Source: CAVRRZ01 sp963723745
Lineage (GTDB): Bacteria; Actinomycetota; Actinomycetes; Mycobacteriales; Geodermatophilaceae
Assembly: GCA_963723745.1 (NCBI GenBank)
Contig: CAVRRZ010000004.1
Coordinates: 124,001-188,000 of the forward strand
Direction: 5' to 3'
Length of the DNA stretch: 64,000 nucleotides
This document shows positions 34,414 to 41,959 of the stretch, one piece after another (within the stretch, counting starts at the first letter, position 1; the number at the start of each line of letters is the position of its first letter). The position numbers were made by a program, and so were the translations under genes. Under the pieces are notes generated by a model. That model was not told where the DNA came from and made no database searches. It saw only the letters and a list, made by a program, of their open reading frames with translations.

Positions 34414-34689
34414 CTGTAATGGATGGCGGCTGGCCCGTGGCCGGCTGAGAAGCTGGGCCTCGGCCTGCGCGCGTGACTCCGCGTATATCCGACTCACCGC
34501 CCGTCGGTGGTGTCTTGAAAATGACATGTCCGCGCGCGGGCCGGGGTTCGGCCCTCCCGCCCAGATGTCTTGATTAGAAGCCTGTCCGCCCATCGGTCAC
34601 CGATGGGCGTGACTCATTACAGATGTGTCTCTGAGCGACTCCACGGGTCCGAGCTGACCGTTGCACTGCGTCATCGACCGAGGAGACTC
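34414..34689 (+). ncRNA. Noncoding left end of IS110, candidate bridge RNA region
   Basis: IS110-group elements encode a bridge RNA from the noncoding end before the transposase gene. This 276-base stretch has no gene and contains a perfect hairpin, CGCCCATCGG-TCA-CCGATGGGCG (34587-34609). CATCTGTAATG at 34411-34421 is the inverse of CATTACAGATG at 34615-34625. I infer the RNA from element type and position; no transcript boundary or guide loop was assigned. Confidence 0.4.
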
Positions 34690-35740
34690 ATGACTATCGT
34701 CGCCGAGACCGTCGAGCACGTCGTCGGCATCGACACCCACGCGCGCACTCACACCTACTGCCTCGTACACGCCCGCACGGGAGCAGTCGTCGACACCGCG
34801 ACCTTCCCGACGTCAAAGGCCGGCAACGCTCGGGCGATCGACTGGATCGGTCGCCGCGCCCAGGGCAGCGTTCTCGCCGCCATCGAGGGCACCTCGTCCT
34901 ACGGCGCCAGCATCAGCGCAGCTCTCCTCGAGCGCGGCTTTGACGTCGCCGAGGTTCGACCGGCCGCTCGTTCCACGCATGCTCACGCCGGCAAGTCCGA
35001 CATCCTGGATGCCGAAGCCGCGGCTCGTTCGGTGATCGGCCGCGACTACGACACCCTCGCTCGGCCTCGTCAGACCGGTTCCCGTGCGGCCCTGCGGATC
35101 CTGCTGGCCTCCCGCTCCATCATCGACCAGCAGCGCACCGCCAACCGCAACGCGCTCACCGCGCTGCTACGCACCGTCGACCTCGGTGTCGACGCACGCA
35201 AGCCCCTGACCGACACCCAGATCCGCGCCATCGCGGCCTGGCGCACCAGCCGGACCACCTCATCGGAGGCCTCGGTCATCGCCCGGCGCGAAGGCCGCCG
35301 CCTCGCCCTCGCGGTGCTGGAGCAGACCGAGGCCCTCAAGAGCAACCACCGCGAGCTGCGTCAGCTGACCGAACAGCTCGCCCCCAGCCTGCAAGGCGTT
35401 CCCGGACTCGGACCGGTCACCGCCGCGATCATCGTCTGCGCCTACTCCCACCGAGGACGCATCCGCTCCGAAGCGGCATTCGCAGCCCTCGGGGGCAACG
35501 CACCGCTACCGGCGTCCTCGGGAAACACCACCCGGCACCGACTGTCCCGATCAGGCGACCGACAACTCAACCGCGCCTTCGACATCGCCGTCCGCACCCG
35601 CATGAGCTACGACCCCAACACCCGCGACTACGTCGCCCGTCGGCGCTCACGAAGGACGCAGCAACCGAGAGATCCGCCGCTGCCTCAAGCGCTACGTCTG
35701 CCGTTCCGTCTTCCGACAACTCCAGGCCTGCATGGCTTGA
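34690..35740 (+). pseudogene. IS110-family transposase with a frameshift near its end
   Basis: The transposase starts at the ATG of 34690. The DEDD domain has VVGIDTHARTHTY, AAIEGTSSYG and KSDILDAEAAARSVIG. The C-terminal Tnp domain has LQGVPGLGPVTAAIIVCAYSHRG and the presumed Ser nucleophile region LPASSGNTTRHRLSRSGDRQLNRAF. After DYVARR (about 35645) the homologous continuation (AHEGRSNREIRRCLKRYVCRSVFRQLQACMA, then TGA at 35738) lies one frame over, so one extra base is present. The unshifted frame runs on to 36264. This may be a true mutation, programmed shift or sequence error. Confidence 0.78.
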
Positions 35741-35757
35741 CGCCAGGCATAGAAGCG

Positions 35758-36060
35758 TCATTCTCCCGGCAGGTTCGCCTGCGACAGGTAGGCCGCAGCC
35801 CGGCGCAGCACCTCGTTCTCCTGCTCGAGCAGCCGGATCCGCTTGCGGGCCTCACGCAGATCGGCGTTCTCCGCCGCCGTGGTCCCAGGCTTCACACCTT
35901 CTTCGACGTCGGCGGCCTTCATCCAGTTCGTCAGGCACGACTCGCTGATCCCGAAGTCCGCCGCGATCTGCTTCAGATGCTGGCCCGGCTGGCGGTTGCG
36001 GGCGACGCTCACGACGTCGTCGCGGAACTCCTTGGGGTAGGGCTTGGGCAGGGTGGACAT
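35758..36060 (-). CDS. IS3 orfA (DNA-binding transposase subunit)
   Basis: A 100-residue IS3 OrfA: KPYPKEFRDDVVSVARNRQPGQHLKQIAADFGISESCLTNWMKAADVE is the helix-turn-helix, followed by a leucine zipper-like helix (LREARKRIRLLEQENEVLRRAAAYLSQANLPGE). The ATG at 36060 starts directly before the domain. It is intact, but its partner orfB is separated by the IS110 element and broken by the IS30. Confidence 0.87.
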   Translation of the reverse strand: MSTLPKPYPKEFRDDVVSVARNRQPGQHLKQIAADFGISESCLTNWMKAADVEEGVKPGTTAAENADLREARKRIRLLEQENEVLRRAAAYLSQANLPGE

Positions 36061-36249
36061 CCTTCCAGCGGCACCTCTCGGCACCACAGATCAGATGTCA
36101 CCTACTCGTGCAGCAGTCCCATGAGCCCAGTGAGGGGCTGTGTACCAACCCGCCTCTCCCCTCGCTCGGCGGTCGACGTTGCGTCGGACAACACCGCGAC
36201 GGGACTGAGGCTGGACCTTCCACTGGACTGGCCATGCCTACGCGTCCCG

Positions 36250-36425
36250 GACCCTCGCCCTTGAAGGCTGCCGGCGGGTACGAGGTGCACCCCCAGAGGG
36301 TGCAGAAGTGGCTCGGGCACGCCCAGCTCAGGACGACGCTGGACATCTACGTCCACGAGCCCGCCGAGGACGACGAGGAGTTCCTGGAGGAGACCCGCCG
36401 CCCTCCGGGCCAGAAGGCCGCGTAG
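36250..36425 (+). pseudogene. C-terminal remnant of a tyrosine recombinase
   Basis: The last ~60 codons of an integrase: YEVHPQRVQKWLGHAQLRTTLDIYVHEPAEDDEEFLEE contains the His of LGH and the Tyr nucleophile in LDIYVH. Upstream the frame reads through IS3-derived and unrelated sequence, so the N-terminal and core domains are gone. It is of a different subfamily from the integrase at 24067-25200 and may belong to another lost element. Confidence 0.65.
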
Positions 36426-36440
36426 GCGGTGCAATCGAGA

Positions 36441-36464
36441 GGCCGGCTGCTCAGGCAGCCGGCC
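36441..36464. terminator. Hairpin after the recombinase remnant
   Basis: GGCCGGCTGC and GCAGCCGGCC form a perfect 10-bp stem with a TCAG loop, 16 bases after the remnant stop and 44 bases before the end of the converging small gene. No T-run follows. A terminator for either strand is plausible. Confidence 0.5.
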
Positions 36465-36508
36465 CCTACTCGTGTGCGTCCGGCCGACCGGCTCGATCCG
36501 CCCGTCGA

Positions 36509-36682
36509 CTACCGCGATCGCCGGAACTTCGAGAAGAAGCCGCCGCCAGCGCGGCCGGCCTGCCGATCGTGCCCTGAGCAGCGCTGTGCGGCGGGGACGC
36601 CTCGCATCACCTGGTCCACGTGCTGACCACAGCCGGCCCACGTGGTCTTGCCGCAGGTCTTGCAGGACACCGCTCGACACAT
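36509..36682 (-). CDS. Small CxxC zinc-ribbon-like protein
   Basis: A 57-residue protein beginning MCRAVSCKTCGKTTWAGCGQHVDQVMRGV, with Cys at positions 2, 7, 10 and 18 and His at 21: a compact metal-binding knuckle. The same kind of small protein is common in Actinobacteria, but its function is unknown to me. The ATG at 36682 has GGAGAAGGAC just upstream. The longer frame above it runs over the operator region and is not used. It is divergent from the rhodanese gene, across the two CstR-type operators, so it may be part of the same response. Confidence 0.7.
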   Translation of the reverse strand: MCRAVSCKTCGKTTWAGCGQHVDQVMRGVPAAQRCSGHDRQAGRAGGGFFSKFRRSR

Positions 36683-36805
36683 CCGTCCTTCTCCTTCTCC
36701 TCGAGAGCGATCGACGAGGGCGGAGGCCCTCGTCGACACCGGTCTTCCACGACGCAGGTGGGGTGCAGACAGCGCTGGCTTGATGAGCTCCGCCGCTCTC
36801 GCAAC

Positions 36806-36821
36806 ATACCCCCGGGGGAAT
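36806..36821. promoter_or_regulatory. CstR/CsoR-type operator, imperfect copy
   Basis: ATACCCCCGGGGGAAT is a near-palindrome matching TACCC-N4-GGGTA at all but one position. It lies 30 bases upstream of the better copy at 36852-36871 and nearer the divergent small cysteine-rich gene. Confidence 0.5.
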
Positions 36822-36851
36822 GCGTTCAGTGGTGCTACGGTTGGTCTGTGT

Positions 36852-36871
36852 ATACCCCCCCGGGTATACAG
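36852..36871. promoter_or_regulatory. CstR/CsoR-type operator before the persulfide operon
   Basis: GTATACCCCCCCGGGTATAC is a perfect dyad (GTATACCC-CCCC-GGGTATAC) of the kind bound by CsoR/CstR repressors. It ends 22 bases before the GTG of the first rhodanese gene, so repressor binding would overlap the promoter. Related sites lie at 36806, 40160, 41927 and 49752. Confidence 0.7.
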
Positions 36872-36893
36872 CCCACAATGATCAGGAGCTGAC

Positions 36894-37208
36894 GTGATCC
36901 CCGAGATCGACCAGAACACCTTCGCGACCCAGCTCGCCGAGGGTGACGCCCTCGTCGTCGACGTGCGCGAAGCCCGCGAGTACCGCCCCGGCCACGTGCC
37001 TGGGGCGCAGAACCTTCCGCTGAGCGTGCTGCCGGCCCGGCTGCCGGAGCTGCCGAAGGACCGGCCGGTCTACGTGATCTGCCAGGCCGGCGGTCGCAGC
37101 GCCCAGGCCACCGAGCTGATGCGCGCGGTCGGCATCGACGCCACCAGCGTCACCGGCGGCACCGGCGCCTGGATCGAGTCCGGCCGCCCGGTCGCGGCCG
37201 CCGCCTGA
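36894..37208 (+). CDS. Single-domain rhodanese
   Basis: A 104-residue sulfurtransferase. LVVDVREAREYRPGHVPGAQNLPLS is the rhodanese core and YVICQAGGRSAQATELM holds the catalytic Cys loop (CQAGGRS). It would move sulfane sulfur to a thiol acceptor. The GTG at 36894 has AGGAG five bases upstream. It is the first gene of a five-gene unit (rhodanese, dioxygenase fusion, rhodanese-membrane protein, TauE, CstR-like repressor) downstream of the operator at 36852. Confidence 0.9.
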   Translation: MIPEIDQNTFATQLAEGDALVVDVREAREYRPGHVPGAQNLPLSVLPARLPELPKDRPVYVICQAGGRSAQATELMRAVGIDATSVTGGTGAWIESGRPVAAAA

Positions 37209-37246
37209 TCTCGACCACGAATCCACGGCCACGAGAGGAACCCCCG

Positions 37247-38638
37247 ATGACGATCACCGTCCTCCCCCTGGACACCCCCGGACTGGGTGACCGCACCTAC
37301 CTGGCCCACGACGGCGAGGTCGCGCTCGTGGTCGACCCGCAGCGCGACTACGACCGCGTGCTCGGCATCGCCGAGGCAGCCGGCGTCCGGATCACCCATG
37401 TCTTCGAGTCCCACATCCACAACGACTACGTGACCGGCGGGCTGGAACTGGCCCGCGAGGTCGGCGCCCAGTACCTGCTCAACGCCGACGACCCGGTCTC
37501 CTTCGAGCGCACCGGCGTCTCCGACGGCGACGTGGTCGAGGTCGGCGACCGGATGCGGGTGAAGGTTCTGCACACCCCCGGGCACACCCACACCCACCTG
37601 TCCTACGCGGTGTCCGACGGCGACGAGCCAGTGGCGGTCTTCACCGGCGGGTCGCTGCTCTACGGCTCGACCGGCCGGCCCGATCTGCTGGGCCCCGACC
37701 ACACCCAGACCCTGGCCCACGCCCAGTGGCACTCGGCCCGACGGCTGGCCGCCGAGTTGCCCGACCCGACGGCGGTCTACCCGACGCACGGGTTCGGCAG
37801 CTTCTGCTCGGCGACGCAGTCGAGCGGCACCGCCAGCACCATCGGCATGGAGAAGCTCGCCAACCCCGCGCTGACGACCGACGAGGTCCGCTACGTCGAG
37901 GAACTCCTCGCCGCCCTGGACGCCTACCCGGCCTACTACGCGCACATGGGCCCGGCCAACTCCGCCGGACCGGGGGAAGTCGACCTGTCCCTGCCGACCG
38001 AGGCGGACCCCGCCGAGCTGCGCCGGCGCATCCAGGCCGGCGAGTGGGTCGTCGACCTGCGCAACCGCACCACGTTCGCCGCCGGGCACGTGACCGGCAC
38101 GCTCAACTTCGGCCTGGACGGGCAGTTCATCACCTACCTGGGCTGGCTCATCCCCTGGGGGACCCCGGTGACGCTGCTCGGCGAGAGCGCCGAGGACGTC
38201 GCCGAGGCCCAGCGCGAACTGGTCCGCATCGGCATCGACCGACCGGCGGCGATGGCCACCGGCACGCCCGAGGAGTGGGCCGGCGGCGCGCCGCTGCGCA
38301 GCTACCGCACGGCGACCTTCGCCGGTCTGGCCGCCGAGTTCGCCGGGGGCCGCCGGCCCGTCGTGCTCGACGTGCGGCGCGACCAGGAGCGGGAGCAGGC
38401 CCACATCACCGGGTCGGCCCACATCCCGATCCACGAGGTACTGCGCCGCCTCGACGAGGTCCCGGCCGGATCGGTCTGGGTGCACTGCGCCGGTGGCTAC
38501 CGCGCCGGCGTCGTCGCCGCTCTGCTCGACGCCCACGGCGTGGACGTCGTCGCGATCGACGACTCGTTCGACAACGCCGGCCCCGCCGGCCTCCCCCTCA
38601 CCACCCCGCACGAGAACGATCAGGAGATCTCCGCATGA
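37247..38638 (+). CDS. Persulfide dioxygenase-rhodanese fusion
   Basis: A 463-residue fusion expected to oxidise glutathione- or low-molecular-weight persulfide to sulfite and transfer sulfur. The N-terminal metallo-beta-lactamase fold (residues 1-230) has HVFESHIHNDYVTGG, where the usual HxHxDH has Tyr at the last position, then VLHTPGHTHTHLSY and VFTGGSLLYGSTGRPDLLG. A central rhodanese repeat (about 265-350, WVVDLRNRTTFAAGHVTG) lacks a catalytic Cys. The C-terminal rhodanese (about 365-455) has WVHCAGGYRAG with Cys. Start ATG at 37247 has GAGAGGA upstream. It overlaps the next gene by ATGA. A second copy lies at 40528-41910. Confidence 0.88.
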   Translation: MTITVLPLDTPGLGDRTYLAHDGEVALVVDPQRDYDRVLGIAEAAGVRITHVFESHIHNDYVTGGLELAREVGAQYLLNADDPVSFERTGVSDGDVVEVGDRMRVKVLHTPGHTHTHLSYAVSDGDEPVAVFTGGSLLYGSTGRPDLLGPDHTQTLAHAQWHSARRLAAELPDPTAVYPTHGFGSFCSATQSSGTASTIGMEKLANPALTTDEVRYVEELLAALDAYPAYYAHMGPANSAGPGEVDLSLPTEADPAELRRRIQAGEWVVDLRNRTTFAAGHVTGTLNFGLDGQFITYLGWLIPWGTPVTLLGESAEDVAEAQRELVRIGIDRPAAMATGTPEEWAGGAPLRSYRTATFAGLAAEFAGGRRPVVLDVRRDQEREQAHITGSAHIPIHEVLRRLDEVPAGSVWVHCAGGYRAGVVAALLDAHGVDVVAIDDSFDNAGPAGLPLTTPHENDQEISA

Positions 38639-39216
38639 CCACCCCCACCGTCGACGCCCCGACCCTCGCCGAGCGCCTCGGCGACAACTCCAGCGCGAAC
38701 CCCACGCTGATCGACGTCCGCACCCCGGCGGAGTTCGAGGCCGGCCACATCCCCGGCGCGGTCAACGTCCCCCTCGACGAGCTCAAGGCCTCCCTCGACG
38801 ACCTCTGCTCGGTGCTGAACGAGCACCCCGACGTCGTCCTGGTCTGCCGCTCCGGCGCCCGCGCCGGGCAGGCCCAGCAGGTCCTGCAGCAGGCCGGCCT
38901 GGCCTCGCCGACCGTGCTCACCGGCGGCATCGTCGACTGGGAGAGGACCGGCGGCCCGGTCAACCGCGGCCGCCAGGTGTGGGACCTCGAGCGCCAGGTC
39001 CGCTTCGCTGCCGGGTCCCTGGTCCTGGCCGCCGTCCTCCTCAGCATCGCCGTGCCCGGCGCGAAGTGGCTGGCCGCCTTCGTCGGCGGCGGCCTGGTCT
39101 TCGCCGCCGTGACCAACACCTGCGCGATGGGCATGGCCCTCGCCAGGATGCCGTGGAACCGCCGTGGCACCGCCGCCGCCAGCTGCCCGGTCGAGCAGCT
39201 GACCCCTCGGCGGTGA
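38635..39216 (+). CDS. Rhodanese fused to a DUF2892-like membrane tail
   Basis: A 193-residue protein. The N-terminal rhodanese domain has LIDVRTPAEFEAGHIPGAVNVPLDEL and the catalytic loop VVLVCRSGARAGQA. The C-terminus has two hydrophobic helices (FAAGSLVLAAVLLSIAVPGAKWLAAFVGGGLVFAAVTN) and a cysteine pair in NTCAMGMALARMPWN and AASCPVEQL, the DUF2892 pattern. It probably hands sulfur to membrane partners such as the adjacent TauE exporter. It overlaps the dioxygenase gene by ATGA. Confidence 0.87.
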   Translation: MTTPTVDAPTLAERLGDNSSANPTLIDVRTPAEFEAGHIPGAVNVPLDELKASLDDLCSVLNEHPDVVLVCRSGARAGQAQQVLQQAGLASPTVLTGGIVDWERTGGPVNRGRQVWDLERQVRFAAGSLVLAAVLLSIAVPGAKWLAAFVGGGLVFAAVTNTCAMGMALARMPWNRRGTAAASCPVEQLTPRR

Positions 39217-39220
39217 CCCG

Positions 39221-40099
39221 ATGCTGATCGCGCTCACCGTCGCGCTCGCCGTCGTCGTCGGGGTGGCTCTGGGTCTCCTCGGCGGCGGGGGGTCGATCCT
39301 GATGGTCCCGCTGCTGGTCTACGTGGCCGGCCTGGACGCCAAGGAGGCGATCGCCGCCTCCCTCGTGGTGGTCGGCGTGACCTCCGCGGTCAGCGTGATC
39401 GGCCACGCCCGCGCCGGCCGCGTGCGGTGGCGCACCGGCCTGCTGTTCGGCGCCGCCGGCATGGCCGGCGCGCTGGCCGGCGGGTTCGTCGGCGGGCACC
39501 TGCCCGGGCAGCTGCTGATGGTCGCGTTCGCGCTCATGATGGTCGCCACCGCGATCGCCATGCTGCGCGGCCGCAAGAACGTCGACGCCTCGAAGGCGCA
39601 CGCCGAGCTGCCCGTGGGCCGGGTCCTGCTCGACGGCGCCGTCGTCGGCCTGGTCACCGGTCTGGTCGGCGCGGGCGGCGGCTTCCTCGTCGTCCCGGCG
39701 CTGGCCCTGCTCGGCGGGCTACCGATGGGCGTGGCCGTGGGCACCTCGCTGCTGGTCATCGCCATGAAGTCCATGGCCGGCCTGGCCGGATACCTGGCCA
39801 CCGTGTCGATCGACTGGGCCCTCGTCGGAGCGGTCACCCTCGCCGCGGTCGTCGGGAGCCTGCTCGGAGCACGGCTGGTCGACCGCATCCCGGCCGACGC
39901 CCTGCGGCGGGCCTTCGGCTGGTTCGTCCTGGCCATGGGTGCGTTCGTGCTCGTCCAGGAGGTGCCCGACGGCGCGCGACTGCCAGCACTGATCGCAGTG
40001 CTCGGCGTAGCCGGCGCCATGGGGACCTGCACGGCGTTCGTGCCTCGCTGCCCGCTCCGCCACGCCGGGATCGTCGGCCCTCGCCCCGCCGGGGCCTGA
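39221..40099 (+). CDS. TauE/SafE-family sulfite/anion exporter
   Basis: A 292-residue polytopic membrane protein with the TauE/SafE repeats GLLGGGGSILMVPLLVYVAGLDAKEAIAASLVVVG and GLVGAGGGFLVVPALALLGGLPMGVAVGTSLLVIAMKS. It would export sulfite or related sulfur anions produced by the dioxygenase. It starts four bases after the rhodanese-DUF2892 stop. The C-terminal ~20 residues (CPLRHAGIVGPRP) add two cysteines. Confidence 0.88.
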   Translation: MLIALTVALAVVVGVALGLLGGGGSILMVPLLVYVAGLDAKEAIAASLVVVGVTSAVSVIGHARAGRVRWRTGLLFGAAGMAGALAGGFVGGHLPGQLLMVAFALMMVATAIAMLRGRKNVDASKAHAELPVGRVLLDGAVVGLVTGLVGAGGGFLVVPALALLGGLPMGVAVGTSLLVIAMKSMAGLAGYLATVSIDWALVGAVTLAAVVGSLLGARLVDRIPADALRRAFGWFVLAMGAFVLVQEVPDGARLPALIAVLGVAGAMGTCTAFVPRCPLRHAGIVGPRPAGA

Positions 40100-40159
40100 C
40101 CGGACGGCCGCGCGGTCCGTCCGGGAATGCCCACGCACCGCGCGGCGCTCCATCAAGCA

Positions 40160-40176
40160 GTACCCGCAGGGGTATC
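40160..40176. promoter_or_regulatory. CstR-type operator before the repressor gene
   Basis: GTACCCGCAGGGGTATC contains TACCC-GCAG-GGGTA and lies 31 bases before the CstR-like start. It suggests separate, autoregulated expression of the repressor in addition to read-through from the operon. Confidence 0.62.
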
Positions 40177-40206
40177 AGGCCGGCTGGTCGGGAGAGGATG
40201 AGGGAC

Positions 40207-40473
40207 ATGCAGCTCGAGAACACCCAGGTCATCGGCGACGTCATCAAGCGGCTCCGGCGCGCCGAGGGCCAGCTCGCGGGCGTGATCCGCATGCTCGAGG
40301 CCGGCCGCGACTGCGAGGACGTCGTCACGCAACTGGCCGCCGTCTCCCGGGCGCTGGACAAGGCCGGGTTCGCCATCATCGCCACCGGCCTCGAGCAGTG
40401 CATCACCGCCGGCAAGGACGGCGACGCCCTCGACCGCGCCCGGCTCGAGAAGCTCTTCCTCTCCCTCGCCTGA
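40207..40473 (+). CDS. CstR-like CsoR-family repressor (persulfide sensor)
   Basis: An 88-residue all-helical CsoR-family protein. The two conserved cysteines are at about 36 (AGRDCEDVVTQ) and 65 (GLEQCITAG). The His that copper-sensing CsoR has four residues before the second Cys is Gly here, so the Cu(I) site is incomplete. This pattern is that of CstR, which forms di- or polysulfide links between the cysteines. The gene sits at the end of the persulfide operon, and TACCC-N4-GGGTA operators surround it. ATG at 40207 was chosen for its spacing from GGGAGAGG; 40198 is possible. Confidence 0.85.
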   Translation: MQLENTQVIGDVIKRLRRAEGQLAGVIRMLEAGRDCEDVVTQLAAVSRALDKAGFAIIATGLEQCITAGKDGDALDRARLEKLFLSLA

Positions 40474-40486
40474 GCACCGGCTCCCA

Positions 40487-40521
40487 CGCGGCCCGCCCGG
40501 TTCACGCCGATGCGGGCCGCG
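40487..40521. terminator. Bidirectional hairpin between converging genes
   Basis: CGCGGCCCGC (40487-40496) and GCGGGCCGCG (40512-40521) pair over 10 bp with a 15-base loop. It sits between the CstR-like stop and the stop of the converging second dioxygenase gene. Confidence 0.5.
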
Positions 40522-40527
40522 GTCGTC

Positions 40528-41910
40528 TCACGCGCCGGCGCCCTCGGTCGGCCGCTCGTCCTCCAGCCCGGCGGCGTTCGCGGCGTCGTAGGAGTCGTTG
40601 ACCAGGACGACGGAACGGCCGGGCCGGTCCAGCACCGAGGCAGCGATCGACGCCCGGTAGCCGGAGCCGCAGTAGACCCACACCTCGCCCTGCGGGACCT
40701 CGTCGAGCCGGTCGGCGAGCTCGTGCAGCGGGATGTGCTGCGAACCGCGGACGAAGCCGTTCGCCCGCTCGTCGTTGCGCCGGGCGTCGAGGACCTGCAC
40801 CGGCCCGCGCTCCATCGCCTCGGCCAGGCCAGCGAAGTCGGACACCGGGTAGGACCGCAACGGGCGCCCGTCGGCGAGGGATTCGATCTCCCCGATCGCG
40901 GCGCCGGCCAGCTCGTCGACGCCGATCCGCACCAGCTCGCGCCGAGCCCCGGCCACCTGCTCCTCGCTCTCGCCGATGAGCGTCAGCGGCGCTCCCCAGC
41001 GGTAGAGCCACCCGAGGTAGGTCGCGAAGTTGGTGCCGAGCTCGACGTTCATGGAGTCGGTCAGGTGACCGGCCGCGAACGCGGTGCGCTCGCGCAGGTC
41101 GACCACCCACTCCCCCGCCTCGATGCGCCGGCGCAGCTCCGCAGGGTCGACCTTCTCGGGCATGGAGAGGTCGACCGGCGCCGGGCCCCGGCGGTTGATC
41201 GGTGCCATGCGCGCGTAGTAGGCCGGGTAGGCGTCCAACCCGGCGAGGAGGGTGTCGACGTACTCCTGTTCGGCCTGCGTCAGCGCGGGGTTGACCCGCT
41301 GCTGCTCACCGATGGTCGACGACGTCCCGCTGGTCGGAGTGGCCGAGCAGAAGCTGCCGAAGCCGTGGGTCGGGAACACCTCCGCCTCGTCCGGCAGCTC
41401 GCGGGCCAACCGCCGGACGGAGTGGTACTGGGCGTGGGTCAGCTCGTCGGTGGCCTCCGGACTGACCAGGTCGGTGCGACCGGTGGCGCCGTAGAGCATG
41501 GACCCGCCGGTGAACACGGCCTGGACGTCGCCGTCGCCGTCGCCGTCGGCCAGGGCATAGCTGACGTGGTGGTGGGTGTGCCCGGGGGTGTGCAACACCT
41601 TCAGCCGCATCCGACCGGCGCCGATCACGTCGCCGTCGGACACCGCGACGTGGTCCACCTCCGCGTCGCTCCCGCTGGGCAGGACGTAGGCCGCCCCCGA
41701 GTGCCGGGCGAGCTCCGGGCCGCCGGTCACGTAGTCGTTGTGGACGTGCGTCTCCAGGACGTGGGTGATCCGCACGCCCCGCCGTGCGACCAGGTCCAGT
41801 ACCCGGTCGATGTCGCGCTGGGGGTCGATGACGACGCCCACGTCGCCGTCGTCGACGAGGTAGCTCCGGTCGCCCAGGCTGGCGGTCTCGATCGCCTGCA
41901 CGTCGAACAT
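40528..41910 (-). CDS. Persulfide dioxygenase-rhodanese fusion, second copy
   Basis: A 460-residue paralogue of the product at 37247-38638 with the same layout. The metallo-beta-lactamase fold has HVLETHVHNDYVTGG and VLHTPGHTHHHVSY. A central rhodanese lacks Cys. The C-terminal rhodanese has VWVYCGSGYRAS. An Asp/Gly run (ALADGDGDGDVQ) is inserted after the second metal motif. The two copies are clearly diverged in sequence, so this is not a recent duplication. It has its own TACCC-N3-GGGTA site 17 bases upstream of the start, and converges on the first operon. Confidence 0.87.
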   Translation of the reverse strand: MFDVQAIETASLGDRSYLVDDGDVGVVIDPQRDIDRVLDLVARRGVRITHVLETHVHNDYVTGGPELARHSGAAYVLPSGSDAEVDHVAVSDGDVIGAGRMRLKVLHTPGHTHHHVSYALADGDGDGDVQAVFTGGSMLYGATGRTDLVSPEATDELTHAQYHSVRRLARELPDEAEVFPTHGFGSFCSATPTSGTSSTIGEQQRVNPALTQAEQEYVDTLLAGLDAYPAYYARMAPINRRGPAPVDLSMPEKVDPAELRRRIEAGEWVVDLRERTAFAAGHLTDSMNVELGTNFATYLGWLYRWGAPLTLIGESEEQVAGARRELVRIGVDELAGAAIGEIESLADGRPLRSYPVSDFAGLAEAMERGPVQVLDARRNDERANGFVRGSQHIPLHELADRLDEVPQGEVWVYCGSGYRASIAASVLDRPGRSVVLVNDSYDAANAAGLEDERPTEGAGA

Positions 41911-41926
41911 GCCGTCGTCCCTTCCC

Positions 41927-41939
41927 TACCCGGTGGGTA
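41927..41939. promoter_or_regulatory. CstR-type operator before the second dioxygenase
   Basis: TACCC-GGT-GGGTA, one base shorter in the spacer than the other sites, lies between the DUF302 stop and the dioxygenase start (- strand). Confidence 0.5.
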
Positions 41940-41959
41940 CCACCCCCGGTGCGATCCGA

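Larger units (their letters stand above)
34414..35758 (+). mobile_element. IS110-family element inserted between IS3 orfA and orfB
   Basis: The boundaries come from rebuilding the IS3 sequence. The left flank GGGTACAT and right flank CATTCTCCC join to GGGTACATCATTCTCCC, which restores a TGATG junction between orfA and orfB. TC is shared at both ends, consistent with the core-dinucleotide exchange of IS110 elements, which lack classical inverted repeats. The element is about 1345 bases, with 276 bases of noncoding DNA before the transposase and little after it. Confidence 0.75.
31983..36120 (-). mobile_element. IS3-family element interrupted by an IS30 and an IS110 element
   Basis: Terminal inverted repeats are visible: GGGACTGCTGCACG at 31983 continuing TAGGTGACA after two variable bases, and its reverse complement ending at 36120. 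They agree at 23 of 25 positions. Inside, orfA (35758-36060) and orfB (two pieces, 34413 to 32015) lie on the - strand. Removing the IS30 (1499 bases plus a 3-base duplication) and the IS110 (about 1345 bases) leaves about 1.29 kb, the normal IS3 size. The rejoined orfA/orfB junction reads TGATG, a coupled start. No clear target duplication flanks the element. Confidence 0.82.
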
